A stretch of DNA of 64,000 nt from Allobosea lupini (lineage in GTDB: Bacteria > Pseudomonadota > Alphaproteobacteria > Rhizobiales > Beijerinckiaceae): assembly GCF_900109525.1 (NCBI RefSeq), contig NZ_FOAN01000007.1:62001-126000 (forward strand), written 5' to 3'. Each line of letters begins with the position of its first letter. The stretch's first letter is position 1. Shown here in pieces: positions 41,925 through 51,738 of the stretch. A program made the translations under genes and the position numbers. Below the pieces are notes generated by a model. That model saw only the letters and a program-made list of their open reading frames with translations, ran no database searches and had not been told where the DNA came from.

Positions 41925-43055
41925 TCAGTTGACGGCGCGGGCGGTCACGCCCGCGGCGCCGTAGACATCGGTCGGCGTGCAGATCGCCATCACGAACGGG
42001 CGCGGCGGCAGCGGCTGGCCGCCGCGGCGCACGTTCTTGTCGTATTCGAGCGCCGCGACGGTATGGATGCCCTCCTTGCCGCCGCCGCCCTTGGCGTCCA
42101 TCGCCATCATGTCGCGCGTGCACATCTTGGCGCGATCGACGCACATGTTGAGGATGGCCGTGAAGAGATCGGACGGGATGTCGCGGAAATAGCGGACGGG
42201 CTCGCGCTCGCTCGGCCGTTCCAGCACGAGATATTCCTCGCGCCCGAGCGTACTGCCGCCCCGGATCGCGCCCTGCACCCACTCGCCGAAAGCCGCATCG
42301 TCGACGCCGCGGAAGCGGAAGCGCATGTCGGAGAAGCCGGCGCCGCTGTAATTGGCCGAGAAGCCCTCGAACTCGCCGGGATGGTTGATCACGGCGTTGA
42401 GCTTGGTCTGCATGCCGGGCATGGCGTAGATCTGGCCGGCGAGCGCGGGGATGAACAGCGAGTTCATCACCGCGGAGGAGGTGATGCGGAACTCGATCGG
42501 CTGGTCGACCGGCGCCACCACCTCGTTGAGCGAGGCGATGCCCTGCGCCGGGTAGATGAACAGCCATTTCCAGTCGAGCGCGACGACCTGGATCACCAGC
42601 GGCTGCTTCCTGACCGCGGCGCTGCCTGCGCGCGCCTCGGCGATCGGCTTGCCGGCGGCGATGCGATTGAGCGGCCGGTAGGGATCGAGCAGATGCGTGC
42701 CCATCCAGGTCATTGCGCCGATGACGATGATGATCAGCAGAGGCACCGACCAGATCACCACCTCGAGCGGCAGCGAATGGTTCCAGTCGGGATCGTAGCT
42801 TGCCTTGGCCGAGGCGCGGTAGCGCCAGGCAAAGAAGATCGTCAGCGCCATCACCGGGACGATGACGAGCAGCATCAGCGCGGTGGAGGCCAGCAGCAAG
42901 TTTCTCTGCTGCAGTGCAATATCGCCTGACGGGGCCAGCAGCACCCATTGGCAGCCGCCGAGCAGCGCGAAAAGCGGCAGAACCGCTAAGATTCGAAAGA
43001 TCCGCAAGAGAGTCGAAGCCTCCCCGTTCCGGGAACTGACGTTCTCTAGGTCCAT
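41925..43055 (-). CDS. cyoA: Cytochrome o ubiquinol oxidase subunit II
   Basis: 376 residues. Lipoprotein signal with lipobox LLGGC, two helices, and a cupredoxin domain. Where cytochrome c oxidases have CuA ligands this reads [11 protein letters not shown], without Cys, as expected of a quinol oxidase. DWKWLFIYP and [16 protein letters not shown] are conserved. Start at 43055 chosen (GAAAG before it); an ATG at 43079 would add eight residues. First gene of cyoABCD-surf1, and divergent from the MFS gene. No cyoE (heme O synthase) is in the operon. Confidence 0.96.
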   Translation of the reverse strand: MDLENVSSRNGEASTLLRIFRILAVLPLFALLGGCQWVLLAPSGDIALQQRNLLLASTALMLLVIVPVMALTIFFAWRYRASAKASYDPDWNHSLPLEVVIWSVPLLIIIVIGAMTWMGTHLLDPYRPLNRIAAGKPIAEARAGSAAVRKQPLVIQVVALDWKWLFIYPAQGIASLNEVVAPVDQPIEFRITSSAVMNSLFIPALAGQIYAMPGMQTKLNAVINHPGEFEGFSANYSGAGFSDMRFRFRGVDDAAFGEWVQGAIRGGSTLGREEYLVLERPSEREPVRYFRDIPSDLFTAILNMCVDRAKMCTRDMMAMDAKGGGGKEGIHTVAALEYDKNVRRGGQPLPPRPFVMAICTPTDVYGAAGVTARAVN

Positions 43056-43191
43056 TCTTTCGCGCCGCACATAAGACAATCTGTCCCATTGCGGCAGTTT
43101 GACGTGTTGCTTCTATCCACCGTATCCATTTGTCAGAGGTGCGGGCAAGTCCGGTCTCTCCGGGCGGCCGCCAGCTTAGGAATTCGCGGTC

Positions 43192-44517
43192 ATGAGCGCT
43201 GACGCGACGATCCAGCCATCGGCCCTTCCGGCGGAAGATCACGGGAAGGACCACGTCAGCCCGGCCGATATCGCGCTCGGCGTCATCATCGGGCGAACCT
43301 CGGAATATTTCGACTTCTTCGTCTTCGGCCTCGGCTGCGTGCTGGTCTTCCCCGAGCTCGTCTTCCCGTTCGTCGACCGACTCACCGGCACGCTCTACGC
43401 GTTCGGCATCTTCGCGCTCGCCTTCGTGACGCGCCCGCTCGGCTCGGTGCTGTTCTTCGCGATCGACCGCAATTACGGCCGCACGACCAAGCTCACCGCG
43501 GCGCTCTTCCTGCTCGGTGGCTCGACCGCCGCCATCGCCTTCCTGCCGGGCTATCAGACGATCGGCATCTGGTCCTGCGTCATCCTCGCCGCCTTCCGCC
43601 TGCTGCAGGGCATCGCGCTCGGCGGCGCCTGGGATGGCCTGTCCTCGCTGCTGGCGCTGAACGCGCCGGCCAACCGGCGTGGCTGGTACACCATGCTGCC
43701 GCAACTCGGGGCGCCCTTCGGCTTCATCCTCGCCGCCGGGCTCTTCGCCTATTTCGAGGGCGCGCTCTCGAAGGAGGATTTCCTCGGCTGGGGCTGGCGC
43801 TACCCCTTCTTCGTCGCCCTGACGATCAACGTCGTCGCCCTGTTCGCCCGCCTGCGCATGGTGGCGACCCATGAGTTCGCGGAGCTGATGACAACGCGCG
43901 AGCTCATGCCGATGCCGGTTTCGGAGCTGATCCGCGTCCATGGCCGCACGCTCATCCTCGGCGCTTTCGTGCCGCTGGCGAGCTTTGCGCTCTTCCATCT
44001 CGTCACGATCTTCCCGGTGAGCTGGATCAACCTCTTCACCAGCCGCTCGGTCTCGGAGTTCCTGCTGGTGCAGGCCGCCGGCGGCGTCGTCGGCGCCGGG
44101 GCGATCGTCACCTCCGGCCTGGTCGCCGACCAGATCGGCCGCCGCAAAACGCTGCTGCTGTCCGGCGCGATGATCGGGCTGTTCAGCCTGTCCAGCATCA
44201 TAGCGCCGCTGCTTTTCGGCGACAGCCAGGCCGGGCAGACGATCTATGTGATCATCGGCTTCGGGCTGCTCGGCCTCTCCTACGGCCAGACGGCCGGCGC
44301 GGTCGCCTCGAGTTTCGGCCAGCAATACCGCTACACCGGCGCGGCCCTGACCTCCGATCTTGCCTGGCTGCTCGGCGCGGGCTTCGCGCCGCTGGTCGCG
44401 CTCACGGTCTCGAGCGCCTTCGGCCTCGCCTGGGTCGGTGTCTATCTGTTGTCCGGCGCGCTCTGCACGCTGGCGGCGCTGGCGATCGATCGGCGGATGG
44501 AAGCGCGCTACGGATGA
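43192..44517 (+). CDS. MFS transporter next to the cyo operon
   Basis: 441 residues, 12 helices, metabolite:H+ symporter type: [22 protein letters not shown] in helix 1 (usually xxEWYDF), [22 protein letters not shown] in helices 4-5, and [16 protein letters not shown] in loop 8-9. Such a gene divergent from cyoA recurs in Rhizobiales-type genomes. Cargo unknown. Confidence 0.92.
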   Translation: MSADATIQPSALPAEDHGKDHVSPADIALGVIIGRTSEYFDFFVFGLGCVLVFPELVFPFVDRLTGTLYAFGIFALAFVTRPLGSVLFFAIDRNYGRTTKLTAALFLLGGSTAAIAFLPGYQTIGIWSCVILAAFRLLQGIALGGAWDGLSSLLALNAPANRRGWYTMLPQLGAPFGFILAAGLFAYFEGALSKEDFLGWGWRYPFFVALTINVVALFARLRMVATHEFAELMTTRELMPMPVSELIRVHGRTLILGAFVPLASFALFHLVTIFPVSWINLFTSRSVSEFLLVQAAGGVVGAGAIVTSGLVADQIGRRKTLLLSGAMIGLFSLSSIIAPLLFGDSQAGQTIYVIIGFGLLGLSYGQTAGAVASSFGQQYRYTGAALTSDLAWLLGAGFAPLVALTVSSAFGLAWVGVYLLSGALCTLAALAIDRRMEARYG

Positions 44518-44547
44518 GTGCTGCGCGCGAGGAGCAGTTGCCCTCGT

Positions 44548-45504
44548 TCAGTCGAGGGCGCTGGCTTGTCGGCTGACATTGCTCAGGAAAAGCCGGATTT
44601 CGTCGGCGAGCCAGTCGCGCACCGCGCGGACCTTCGGGTGATCCTGATTGCCCGGACGATAGACCAGATCGTAGCCACGTTCGGCTTTGAGCGTCAGCTT
44701 GGGGAAGGGCGCGACGAGGCGCCCGGCCGCAAGGTCTTCCGCGACGAGCATGCTGCGCCCGAGCGCCACGCCTTCGCCGCGTAGTGCGGCTTCGATCGCG
44801 AGGCTGCCATGGCTGTAGGCCGGACCGCGGCTGCGGAGCTGTGCCAGGCCTGCCAGCGCAAACCACTGCTCCCAGTTCGCCAGCATGCGATCCTCATGCA
44901 GCAAGGTGCCTCGCGCCAGCTCTGCCGGCGAGGCTCCGGCGCCGATCTTGCTCGCGTAAGCAGGACTGCACACCGGCGTGACCATCTCGTCGAGGATGCG
45001 TTCCGCCACCGCGTTCGGATACTGCCCGGCGCCGTAGCGCACGGCGGCGTCGATGCGCCCGTCGGAGAGATCGACATTGATGTCGGTCACGTCGAGATGG
45101 ACGTCATAATCCGGGAGGCGGACCATCAGCCGGTGCAGGCGCGGCGCCAGCCATTTGCTGGCTAGCGACACGCTCGTGCTCAGAGTGAGGCGCGTCCCCG
45201 TGTTTAGGCTGCGCAAGCGTTCGGCCTCCCGCGTCAGCTCCGCGAGGCTACGGGCGACGACGGCGAGAAACGTGGCACCCGCCTCGGTCAGCACGATCCG
45301 CCGGGTCAGGCGCTCGAACAGGGGAACGCCGAGATGCGCTTCCAGCGTCTTGATGTGACGGCTGACCGCTCCGTGGGTGAGGTTCAGCTCCTGCGCCGCC
45401 AGGGTCATGCTCGACAGCCGCCCGGCCGCTTCGAAAGCGCGGAGCGTCTGCAGCGGCGGAAGGCGGGCGAACAACGATACCATGCGTGAGTTTTGCTCAC
45501 TCAT
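44548..45504 (-). CDS. LysR family transcriptional regulator (GcvA-like)
   Basis: 318 residues. HTH in PLQTLRAFEAAGRLSSMTLAAQELNLTHGAVSRHIKTLEAHLG; effector domain with LSTSVSLASKWLAPRLHRL. GcvA/AmpR-like group. Divergent from the EamA transporter gene 100 bp away with a perfect 17-bp palindrome between them, so it controls that gene and probably itself. Start at 45504; 45483 is an alternative. Confidence 0.92.
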   Translation of the reverse strand: MSEQNSRMVSLFARLPPLQTLRAFEAAGRLSSMTLAAQELNLTHGAVSRHIKTLEAHLGVPLFERLTRRIVLTEAGATFLAVVARSLAELTREAERLRSLNTGTRLTLSTSVSLASKWLAPRLHRLMVRLPDYDVHLDVTDINVDLSDGRIDAAVRYGAGQYPNAVAERILDEMVTPVCSPAYASKIGAGASPAELARGTLLHEDRMLANWEQWFALAGLAQLRSRGPAYSHGSLAIEAALRGEGVALGRSMLVAEDLAAGRLVAPFPKLTLKAERGYDLVYRPGNQDHPKVRAVRDWLADEIRLFLSNVSRQASALD

Positions 45505-45511
45505 GGCGTGA

Positions 45512-45528
45512 CGACAAATGATTTGTCG
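45512..45528. promoter_or_regulatory. Perfect 17-bp palindrome in the LysR/EamA divergent promoter
   Basis: CGACAAAT-G-ATTTGTCG, 7 bp upstream of the lysR start and 77 bp before the EamA gene. Both symmetric and AT-centred, in line with a LysR recognition site; its closeness to lysR suggests negative autoregulation. Confidence 0.7.
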
Positions 45529-45604
45529 CGCGACGTCGGAAGACCTAGAGCCTGCGCTCACGCGACGCCTCCGCAGCGTGGCCCGGACGCATGAAGACCG
45601 CCCC

Positions 45605-46519
45605 ATGAGCCAAACGGCGCTGGCCACCCGCTACAGCCTCTCCGTCGGCAGCTTCGCGGCGATGCTGCTGCTTGCGCTGATGTGGGGCGTCTCGATCCCG
45701 ATCACCAAGCTCGGCCTGCTCACGCTGCCGCCGCTGACACTGACCGCTTTGCGCTTCGGGATCGCCCTGCCGCTGCTGTTCCTGCTCGTCGTTGGCAAGC
45801 AGCGCCTGCCGCGCCGGGCGTTGCCTCGCGTCGCCGCTCTCGGCGTGCTCGGCATCGGCATCGGACAGGTGGCGCAGACCTTCGGCGTCGTCGGCACCTC
45901 GGCCTCGGTCGCGACGATCATCTCCGCGACCATCCCGATCTTCGTCGTCGTCTTCGCGGCGATGCGGCTGCGGCAATCGGTGTCCGGCCTGCAGGCGCTG
46001 GGGCTGCTGGCGGCCTTCGCCGGGATCGCCTTGGTCGCGTCCGGGCGCGGCGATGCGGCTGTCGCGACATCGCAGACCACGCTGACCGGCGCGGCGCTGG
46101 TGCTGCTTTCGGCGCTGACGATCGCCTTCTACTATGTCTGGAGCGTCGAGCTGACCGAGCAGTACGGCACCGCCACCGTCGCCGCCTGGAGCACCGTCTT
46201 CGGCTTCCTGGCGCTGCTGCCCTGGGCGGCCTGGGAGATGTGGCATGTGCCGTTCCAGGTGACTGGCACGGGCCTCGCGACGGCGGTCTATCTCGGCATC
46301 GTCGTGACGGTGGCCGGCCTGTTCCTATGGCTGCATCTGCTGCGCACGGTGCCGGCGCGCATTGCCGCCGGCATCCAGTACCTGCAGCCGGTCGTCGGCG
46401 TTGCCACGGCGGCCGTCATGTTCGGCGACGAGCTCGGACTGTTCTTCGTGCTCGGCGTGCTGCTGGTGCTCGGCGGGCTTGCGCTCACCGTGACCGAGCG
46501 GCGCAAGGCGGCGGCTTAG
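45605..46519 (+). CDS. EamA/DMT-superfamily transporter (RhaT/YdcZ-like)
   Basis: 304 residues, ten helices in two EamA repeats: ALMWGVSIPITKLGLLTLPPLTLTALRFG in the first, VLLSALTIAFYYVWSVELTEQYG beginning the second, and YLQPVVGVATAAVMFGDELG near the end. These proteins export amino acids, purines or other metabolites. Paired with a divergent LysR gene. Start ATG 45605. Confidence 0.92.
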   Translation: MSQTALATRYSLSVGSFAAMLLLALMWGVSIPITKLGLLTLPPLTLTALRFGIALPLLFLLVVGKQRLPRRALPRVAALGVLGIGIGQVAQTFGVVGTSASVATIISATIPIFVVVFAAMRLRQSVSGLQALGLLAAFAGIALVASGRGDAAVATSQTTLTGAALVLLSALTIAFYYVWSVELTEQYGTATVAAWSTVFGFLALLPWAAWEMWHVPFQVTGTGLATAVYLGIVVTVAGLFLWLHLLRTVPARIAAGIQYLQPVVGVATAAVMFGDELGLFFVLGVLLVLGGLALTVTERRKAAA

Positions 46520-46529
46520 CTGGGCCCCG

Positions 46530-46976
46530 TCAGCTCTCGAAATAGGCGGTGTTGCGCCCGCCGATCATGATGTCCCAGGAATAGAGAGTCTCGCCCTCCG
46601 CACCCTGTCCGACGCGGTTGCCGAAATGGCGCCCTTGCGCCTCGCCGAGCAGTATGAACATCGGGTCGCGGGCAAGATGCGGATCGCCTTGGAAATACAT
46701 CTGGGCGATGAGGCGCGCCGAGCCGCCGCGGATCGAGACATGGACATGGGCCGGGCGCCAGCGGTCGATGTCCGGTCGTGCCAGATAGGAGCCCGGCATG
46801 ATGGTGCGGAAGCGATAGCGGCCGGTTTCGTCGGTCATGGTCCGGCCGAAGCCGAGAAAGTTAGGGTCGAGCCGCTCGCGCACCGGGTCCTTCACATGGG
46901 TGCAGCGCCCCCATTTATTGGCGTTCCAGATATCGACCAAGGTATTGCGGACAGGGCGGCCGAACTCGTCGAGGCA
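46530..46976 (-). pseudogene. Intradiol ring-cleavage dioxygenase remnant (5' half missing)
   Basis: The C-terminal ~149 codons of a protocatechuate 3,4-dioxygenase beta-like protein; intact ones have ~230-240. Homology starts at CLDEFGRPVRNTLVDIWNAN, right at the junction with the BKACE fragment, and a TGA follows 9 bases upstream in frame. The two iron His are present in WRPAHVHVS, but the first iron Tyr, normally in AGRYxH, is Cys here (GRCTH, codon 46904-46902). No proper start codon or ribosome site. It would have opened the ring of protocatechuate or a catechol. Confidence 0.85.
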
Positions 46977-46978
46977 CG

Positions 46979-47473
46979 CTCGACCTCAACACCATGTTCT
47001 CAGGGACCGCGGTGGTGATCAACACGCCCCGCAACGTCACCGAGATGGCGCGGCGCATCTATGCGGCCGGAGTCCTGCCCGAGCTGGAGCTGTTCGATGG
47101 CGGCGACCTGCAACTCGCCAAGGCGTTGCAGGCGGATGGCGTGCTGCGCAATCCGCTATTGATCCAAATCGTGCTCGGGGTGCGCTACGGTGCGATCCCG
47201 AACCCGCAGACTCTGGTCTATTTCGCCTCGCAATTGCCGCCGGACTGCATCTGGGCGGCCTTCGGTATCGGCCGGCACGAGGTCCCGCTGCTGGCGCAGG
47301 CCTTCCTGCTCGGCGGCCATGTCCGCGTCGGGCTTGAGGACAATGTCTATATCCGCAAGGGCGTGCTGGCGCGGGACAATGCCGAGCTGGTCGAGAAGGC
47401 CGGCACGATCATCGAGAACCTGGGCGGTGCGCTCGCGACGCCGGCCGAGGCGCGGACAATCCTCGGCCTTTAG
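46979..47473 (+). pseudogene. BKACE (beta-keto acid cleavage enzyme, DUF849) remnant, 5' half missing
   Basis: Only the last ~164 residues of a ~300-residue enzyme. Similarity begins at LDLNTMFSGTAVVINTPRNV; then FGIGRHEVPLLAQAFLLGGHVRVGLEDNVYI (with the zinc Glu) and the normal C-terminus follow. The N-terminal His-x-His zinc pair is lost, so no activity is expected. The break coincides within a few bases with that of the divergent dioxygenase remnant. Confidence 0.87.
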
Positions 47474-48262
47474 CCCAGCCGTTCGGAGCTTCGCCTGGCC
47501 GTGGCCCTGACCGCCGTGAGGTAGCGGCCGTCGATCTGGTCGAGGTCGAAGGCGGAGTCCGGGCCGGAGATATCGATCGCCGCGACGACCGTGCCGCGCC
47601 GGTCGATGATCGGGGCCGAGATCGAGCTGCCGGCCGCCTCCATCACGCCGCGGCTGACGACATGGCCACGCGCGTCCGCCGCTTCGACCGTTTCGATCAG
47701 CCCCGGTGTCGAGGTCGGCGCCTCGCTGGTCAGCGGCACGAAGCGCTCCTTGCGGAAGAGCTCCTCCAGTTCCGCCTGCGGCAGCCCGACAGCAGCAGCC
47801 AGCCCATCGGCGAGGCGTAGGCCGGTACGCGCGAGCCGACATTCATGTTGCTGAGGAAGCCCGAGCGGGTCTGCACGCAGCTGAGATAGAGCACGTCGCG
47901 CTCGTCGCGGATCGCCAGATGCGCCGAGACCAGGGTCTCATCGCGCAGCGCCTCCAGTTCGGGGCGGGCGATCTCGATGATGTCCTTCAAGGCCAGGAAG
48001 GCGAAGCCGATATTGAGGACGCGCGGGCCGAGCGCGAACTGCTTCGACTGCTCCTCCTCGAGGAAGCCCATGTGCCGGAGCGTATAGATCAGGCGGAAGA
48101 CCGAGGAGCGCGTCAGGCCGAGCTCCGAGGCGATCTCGGTGATGCTCAGCGGCCGGCGCGCAGCCGCGACGATTTCGAGGACACGCAGGCCGCGATGCAG
48201 ACCGGGCACGAAATAGACCGCGTGGTTCTTGTGCTGCGTTTCCGCACCGCCGCGTCGTCCAT
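47470..48262 (-). pseudogene. IclR family regulator broken by frameshifts
   Basis: HTH in GLHRGLRVLEIVAAARRPLSITEIASELGLTRSSVFRLIYTL, then the effector domain up to ASPMGWLLLSG, where the frame is lost at ~47785 (one base short in a GGG run). It resumes one frame over as LPQAELEELFRKERFVPLTSEAP through the normal end at 47470. A second shift near ~48225 is likely: the natural start ATG 48262 (MDDAAVRKRSTR) leads into NHAVYFVPGLHRG only if one base is added. In the reading given, only a GTG at 48209 starts the HTH frame. It probably regulated the neighbouring BKACE/dioxygenase genes. Confidence 0.82.
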
Positions 48263-48367
48263 GCGTTGCCTATCCGCCTCGGGGGTCACCGTTCCATTTG
48301 CATGTAAAGCAGTTGGGCGCTGCGGTCACGTGCGGGCGAGGCATGCAAAGGGCGTATGCTGCCGCCA

Positions 48368-49780
48368 TCAGGCCGGTAGCACCTTGCCGGGGTTCATGAT
48401 GTTGTCGGGATCGAGGCTTGCCTTCAGAGTGCGCATCACCTCGACGGCGGCATCGCCATGCTCCTTGCGCAGGAACTTGGCCTTGCCGTAGCCGACACCG
48501 TGCTCGCCGGTGCAGGTCCCGCCGAGCTCGATGGCGCGGTTGACCAGGAGCCCGTTCAGCCGCTCGGCCTCGCGGATCTCCTCGGGCGAATCCATCCTGA
48601 TCAGGAAGCCCATGTGGAAATTGCCGTCGCCGACATGGCCGAGCGCCGTCACCGGGAAAGGCGCGTCCTTGGCATGCTCCTTGATCTCGGTGATGCAGGC
48701 GGCGAGCTGGGAGATCGGCACGCAGGTGTCGGTGCCCCAGCTGCTGGCTCCGGGGCGCAAGGCGAGCAGCGCGTAATGCATGTTGTGCCTTGCCTGCCAG
48801 AGCTTGTTGCGCTCCTCGGCGCTGGTCGCGAAGCGCCAGCCCTCGCCGCCATGGCCTTCGGCGATCATCTGCACCATTTCGGCCTGCGAGACGACAGCTG
48901 CTTCCGTGCCGTGGAATTCGAGGAAGAGCGCGACCGTCTCGGGATAGCTCAGATTGTTGTGGCGGTTGATGGCGCGCATGCAGGTCTCGTCGAGCAGTTC
49001 GACGCGGGCGACCTGGATGCCGCACTGGATCGTCTCGATGGCGCAATTGACGGCGCTGGCGATGTCCGGGAAGGAGCAGACCGCGACCGAGCTCGCCTCC
49101 GGGATGCCGTAGAGCCGCAAGGTGATCTCGGTGATGACGCCGAGCGTGCCCTCCGAACCGACGAAGAGGCGGGTGAGGTCGTAGCCGGCCGAGGATTTGC
49201 GGGCGCGCCCGCCGGTCTTCAGAATGGTGCCGTCGGCGAGTACGACGGTGAGCGCCAGGACATTGTCCTTCATCGTGCCGTAGCGCACGGCATTGGTGCC
49301 AGAAGCGCGCGTCGCGGCCATGCCGCCGAGGGTGGCGTCGGCGCCGGGATCGACCGAGAAGAACAGGCCGGTATCGCGCAGATGCTCGTTGAGCTGCTTG
49401 CGGGTGACGCCGGCCTCGACCGTGCAGTCGAGATCCTCGGCATTGACCGCGGTGATCGCGTTCATGCGCGAGAGGTCGATGCAGACGCCGCCATGCAGCG
49501 CGACGACATGTCCTTCGAGCGAGGTGCCGGCACCGAACGGAATGACCGGGACCTTCGCCTGATGGCAGAGCTTGACGATGCTGCTCACCTCTTCGGTGGT
49601 CAGCGGATAGCAGACGACGTCGGGTGCCTTGGTCGGGTGATAGGATTCGCCATGGCCGTGATGCTCGCGTTCGCTGTCCGAGGTCGAGCAGCGCGGGCCG
49701 AGGAGCTCGCGCAGGGACGCTGTCAGGCCGTCGAGGGCGGGGTGCCGAGAGATGCCGGGCGTGGTGGCGGGGGCGTTCAT
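48368..49780 (-). CDS. FAD-binding dehydrogenase, D-lactate/D-2-hydroxyacid type (GlcD family)
   Basis: 470 residues. FAD-4/PCMH domain with VIPFGAGTSLEGHVVALHGGVCIDLSRMN and DPGADATLGGMAATRASGTNAVRYGTM, RLFVGSEGTLGVITEI, and the C-terminal oxidase domain with HVGDGNFHMGFL and GGTCTGEHGVGYGK (His metal/active-site residues). Oxidises a D-2-hydroxyacid such as D-lactate, passing electrons to cytochrome or quinone. Start ATG 49780 with GAGG before it; ATG 49807 also possible. The stop is 106 bp from the broken iclR start. Confidence 0.92.
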   Translation of the reverse strand: MNAPATTPGISRHPALDGLTASLRELLGPRCSTSDSEREHHGHGESYHPTKAPDVVCYPLTTEEVSSIVKLCHQAKVPVIPFGAGTSLEGHVVALHGGVCIDLSRMNAITAVNAEDLDCTVEAGVTRKQLNEHLRDTGLFFSVDPGADATLGGMAATRASGTNAVRYGTMKDNVLALTVVLADGTILKTGGRARKSSAGYDLTRLFVGSEGTLGVITEITLRLYGIPEASSVAVCSFPDIASAVNCAIETIQCGIQVARVELLDETCMRAINRHNNLSYPETVALFLEFHGTEAAVVSQAEMVQMIAEGHGGEGWRFATSAEERNKLWQARHNMHYALLALRPGASSWGTDTCVPISQLAACITEIKEHAKDAPFPVTALGHVGDGNFHMGFLIRMDSPEEIREAERLNGLLVNRAIELGGTCTGEHGVGYGKAKFLRKEHGDAAVEVMRTLKASLDPDNIMNPGKVLPA

Positions 49781-49900
49781 GGGGTCTTCGATCCTCGTGC
49801 ACGTCATCGGCGCGGCTCTGGTGCAATCTCGGCCAGCCCAGCGTTTTCGGCCAGCGCCGATGCAGCATGAGCGCTCTGCACCGGCATGGGAAGTGCGGGG

Positions 49901-50779
49901 TCAGGCCGAATGGTCGCGCCTGGCGACGCCAAGCAGGTACTGGCCGTAGCTGCTCTTCGACAGCGCCTCACCGAGCGCGCGCAATTGCTCGCGATCGATC
50001 CAGCCGTTTTCGAAGGCGATCTCCTCCGGGCAGGCGATGCGGAAGCCCTGGCGGCGCTCCAGCGTGCGCACGAATTCCGAGGCTTCGATCAGGGATTCGG
50101 GCGTGCCGGTATCGAGCCAGGCATAGCCGCGGCCAAGCCGCTCGACATTGAGGGCGCCGCGTTCGAGATAGGCACGGTTGATGTCGGTGATCTCGAGCTC
50201 GCCGCGGGCCGAGGGCTTCAGCTTGCGGGCGATCTCGACCACCTGCTCGTCATAGAAATAGAGCCCGGTCACCGCCCAATGCGAGCGCGGCAGCTTGGGC
50301 TTCTCCTCGATCGAGAGGGCCTTGCCGGAGGTGTCGAACGAGACGACGCCATAGCGTTCGGGATCGCTGACGCGATAGGCGAAGACGGTGGCGCCCTGAT
50401 CACGGGCGGAGGCGCGGTGCAGCACGCCGGTGAGGCCGTCGCCATAATAGAGATTGTCGCCGAGGATCAGGGCGGAGCGGCCGCCGGCGACGAAATCGGC
50501 ACCGATATGATAGGCCTGCGCCAGGCCTTCCGGCTTCGGTTGGATCGCATAGGAGAGCTTGAGGCCCCAGCGCTCGCCGCTGCCGAACAGCGCCTCGAAG
50601 CGAGGCGCGTCCTCCGGCGTCGAGATGATCAGGATCTCGCGGATGCCGGCAAGCATCAGCGTCGAGAGCGGATAGTAGATCATCGGCTTGTCGTAGACGG
50701 GCAAAAGCTGCTTCGACGTCACCATGGTCATCGGGTGGAGCCGCGTGCCGCTGCCGCCGGCGAGGATGATCCCCTTCAT
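49901..50779 (-). CDS. rfbA: Glucose-1-phosphate thymidylyltransferase
   Basis: 292 residues, full length. Nucleotidyltransferase signature [18 protein letters not shown], then [40 protein letters not shown] and [13 protein letters not shown]. First step of dTDP-L-rhamnose synthesis. 10 bp after rfbD in the same operon; rfbB and rfbC are not in the window. Confidence 0.96.
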   Translation of the reverse strand: MKGIILAGGSGTRLHPMTMVTSKQLLPVYDKPMIYYPLSTLMLAGIREILIISTPEDAPRFEALFGSGERWGLKLSYAIQPKPEGLAQAYHIGADFVAGGRSALILGDNLYYGDGLTGVLHRASARDQGATVFAYRVSDPERYGVVSFDTSGKALSIEEKPKLPRSHWAVTGLYFYDEQVVEIARKLKPSARGELEITDINRAYLERGALNVERLGRGYAWLDTGTPESLIEASEFVRTLERRQGFRIACPEEIAFENGWIDREQLRALGEALSKSSYGQYLLGVARRDHSA

Positions 50780-50789
50780 GATGGCTCCT

Positions 50790-51683
50790 TCAGCTTCGCG
50801 ATGGCGCGAGCAATGTGGCGACGCAGCTTTGCACGGAACCCTGCCAGGGCGGCAGGCACAGGCCATGGCGTGCCGCGAGCAGGCTGCAATCGAGCCTGGA
50901 ATTGCTCGGCCGGCGCGCGGGGGTAGGGTAGTCGATCGTGGCGATGCGCCTGACTCTGGCGCTCGGGCCGCCAAGTGCCGCAGAGGCTGCGAACACAGTC
51001 TCTGCCAGATCAGCCCAGCTTGCCTCGCCTGTGCCGGCGGCATGGAAGACGCCGCGGAGCGTCGCATCTTTGGGGCGGGCGACCAGCGTCTTAGCCATCG
51101 CGATGATCGTCTCGGCAAGGTCTGACGCGCTGGTCGGCGAGCCCAACTGGTCGGAGACGACGCCGACCTCGGCCCGGGTCTCAGCGAGGCGCAGCATGGT
51201 CTTCACGAAGTTTGCGCCATAGGGGCTGTAGACCCAGGCGGTCCGCAGGATGGTCCAGTCGGCGCCTGAGGCCATGACTGCATCCTCGCCGGCGAGCTTG
51301 GAGCGGCCATAGGCCGAGAGCGGAGCGGTGGCGTCGCTTTCGCGCCAGGGATGCGGCGCCATGCCGTCGAAGACGTAGTCGGTCGAGATCTGGATCAGCG
51401 GCACGCCGAGGGCCACAGCCGCCACGGCCACGGCACCGGCGCCAGCGCCGTTGATCCGCAGGGCGAGCTCCGGTTCGGTTTCGGCCCTGTCGACGGCGGT
51501 GTAGGCCGCGGCGTTGATGATGCAGTCGGGTTTTGCCGCTGCGAGTACCTGCTCAACGCCATTCGGCTGCGCCAGATCGAGCTCGGGCCGGCCGACCGGG
51601 ATCACGGTCACACCTGCCGCCTGCGCGCGAGCGAGAAGGGATTGGACGACCTGCCCGGTTCGTCCGGTCACGGCTATGCGCAT
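50790..51683 (-). CDS. rfbD: dTDP-4-dehydrorhamnose reductase
   Basis: 297 residues. NADP motif [37 protein letters not shown], and the SDR pair YGRSK. Final step of dTDP-L-rhamnose formation; paired with rfbA. Rhamnose could feed the exopolysaccharide cluster 25 kb upstream (inference). Confidence 0.95.
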   Translation of the reverse strand: MRIAVTGRTGQVVQSLLARAQAAGVTVIPVGRPELDLAQPNGVEQVLAAAKPDCIINAAAYTAVDRAETEPELALRINGAGAGAVAVAAVALGVPLIQISTDYVFDGMAPHPWRESDATAPLSAYGRSKLAGEDAVMASGADWTILRTAWVYSPYGANFVKTMLRLAETRAEVGVVSDQLGSPTSASDLAETIIAMAKTLVARPKDATLRGVFHAAGTGEASWADLAETVFAASAALGGPSARVRRIATIDYPTPARRPSNSRLDCSLLAARHGLCLPPWQGSVQSCVATLLAPSRS

Positions 51684-51738
51684 CGGGCCTTCGCCATCGG
51701 AAGCATGGCGGTCGGTCTAGAGCATGCGCCTTGCGCGC

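Noticed and set aside
39868-41964. 698-codon plus-strand open frame opposite cyoB
   Set aside because: His/Glu/Asp-rich antisense of cyoB, no motifs.
39910-44325. An open minus-strand frame of 1471 codons reaching far upstream of cyoB
   Set aside because: cyoB has a clear start at 41910. The rest is antisense or out-of-frame reading through cyoA and the MFS gene, kept open by high GC.
45545-45555. CCTAGAGC at the LysR/EamA gap, identical to the end of the palindromic repeat
   Set aside because: Only the 8-base end matches; the rest of the repeat is absent, so chance is likely.
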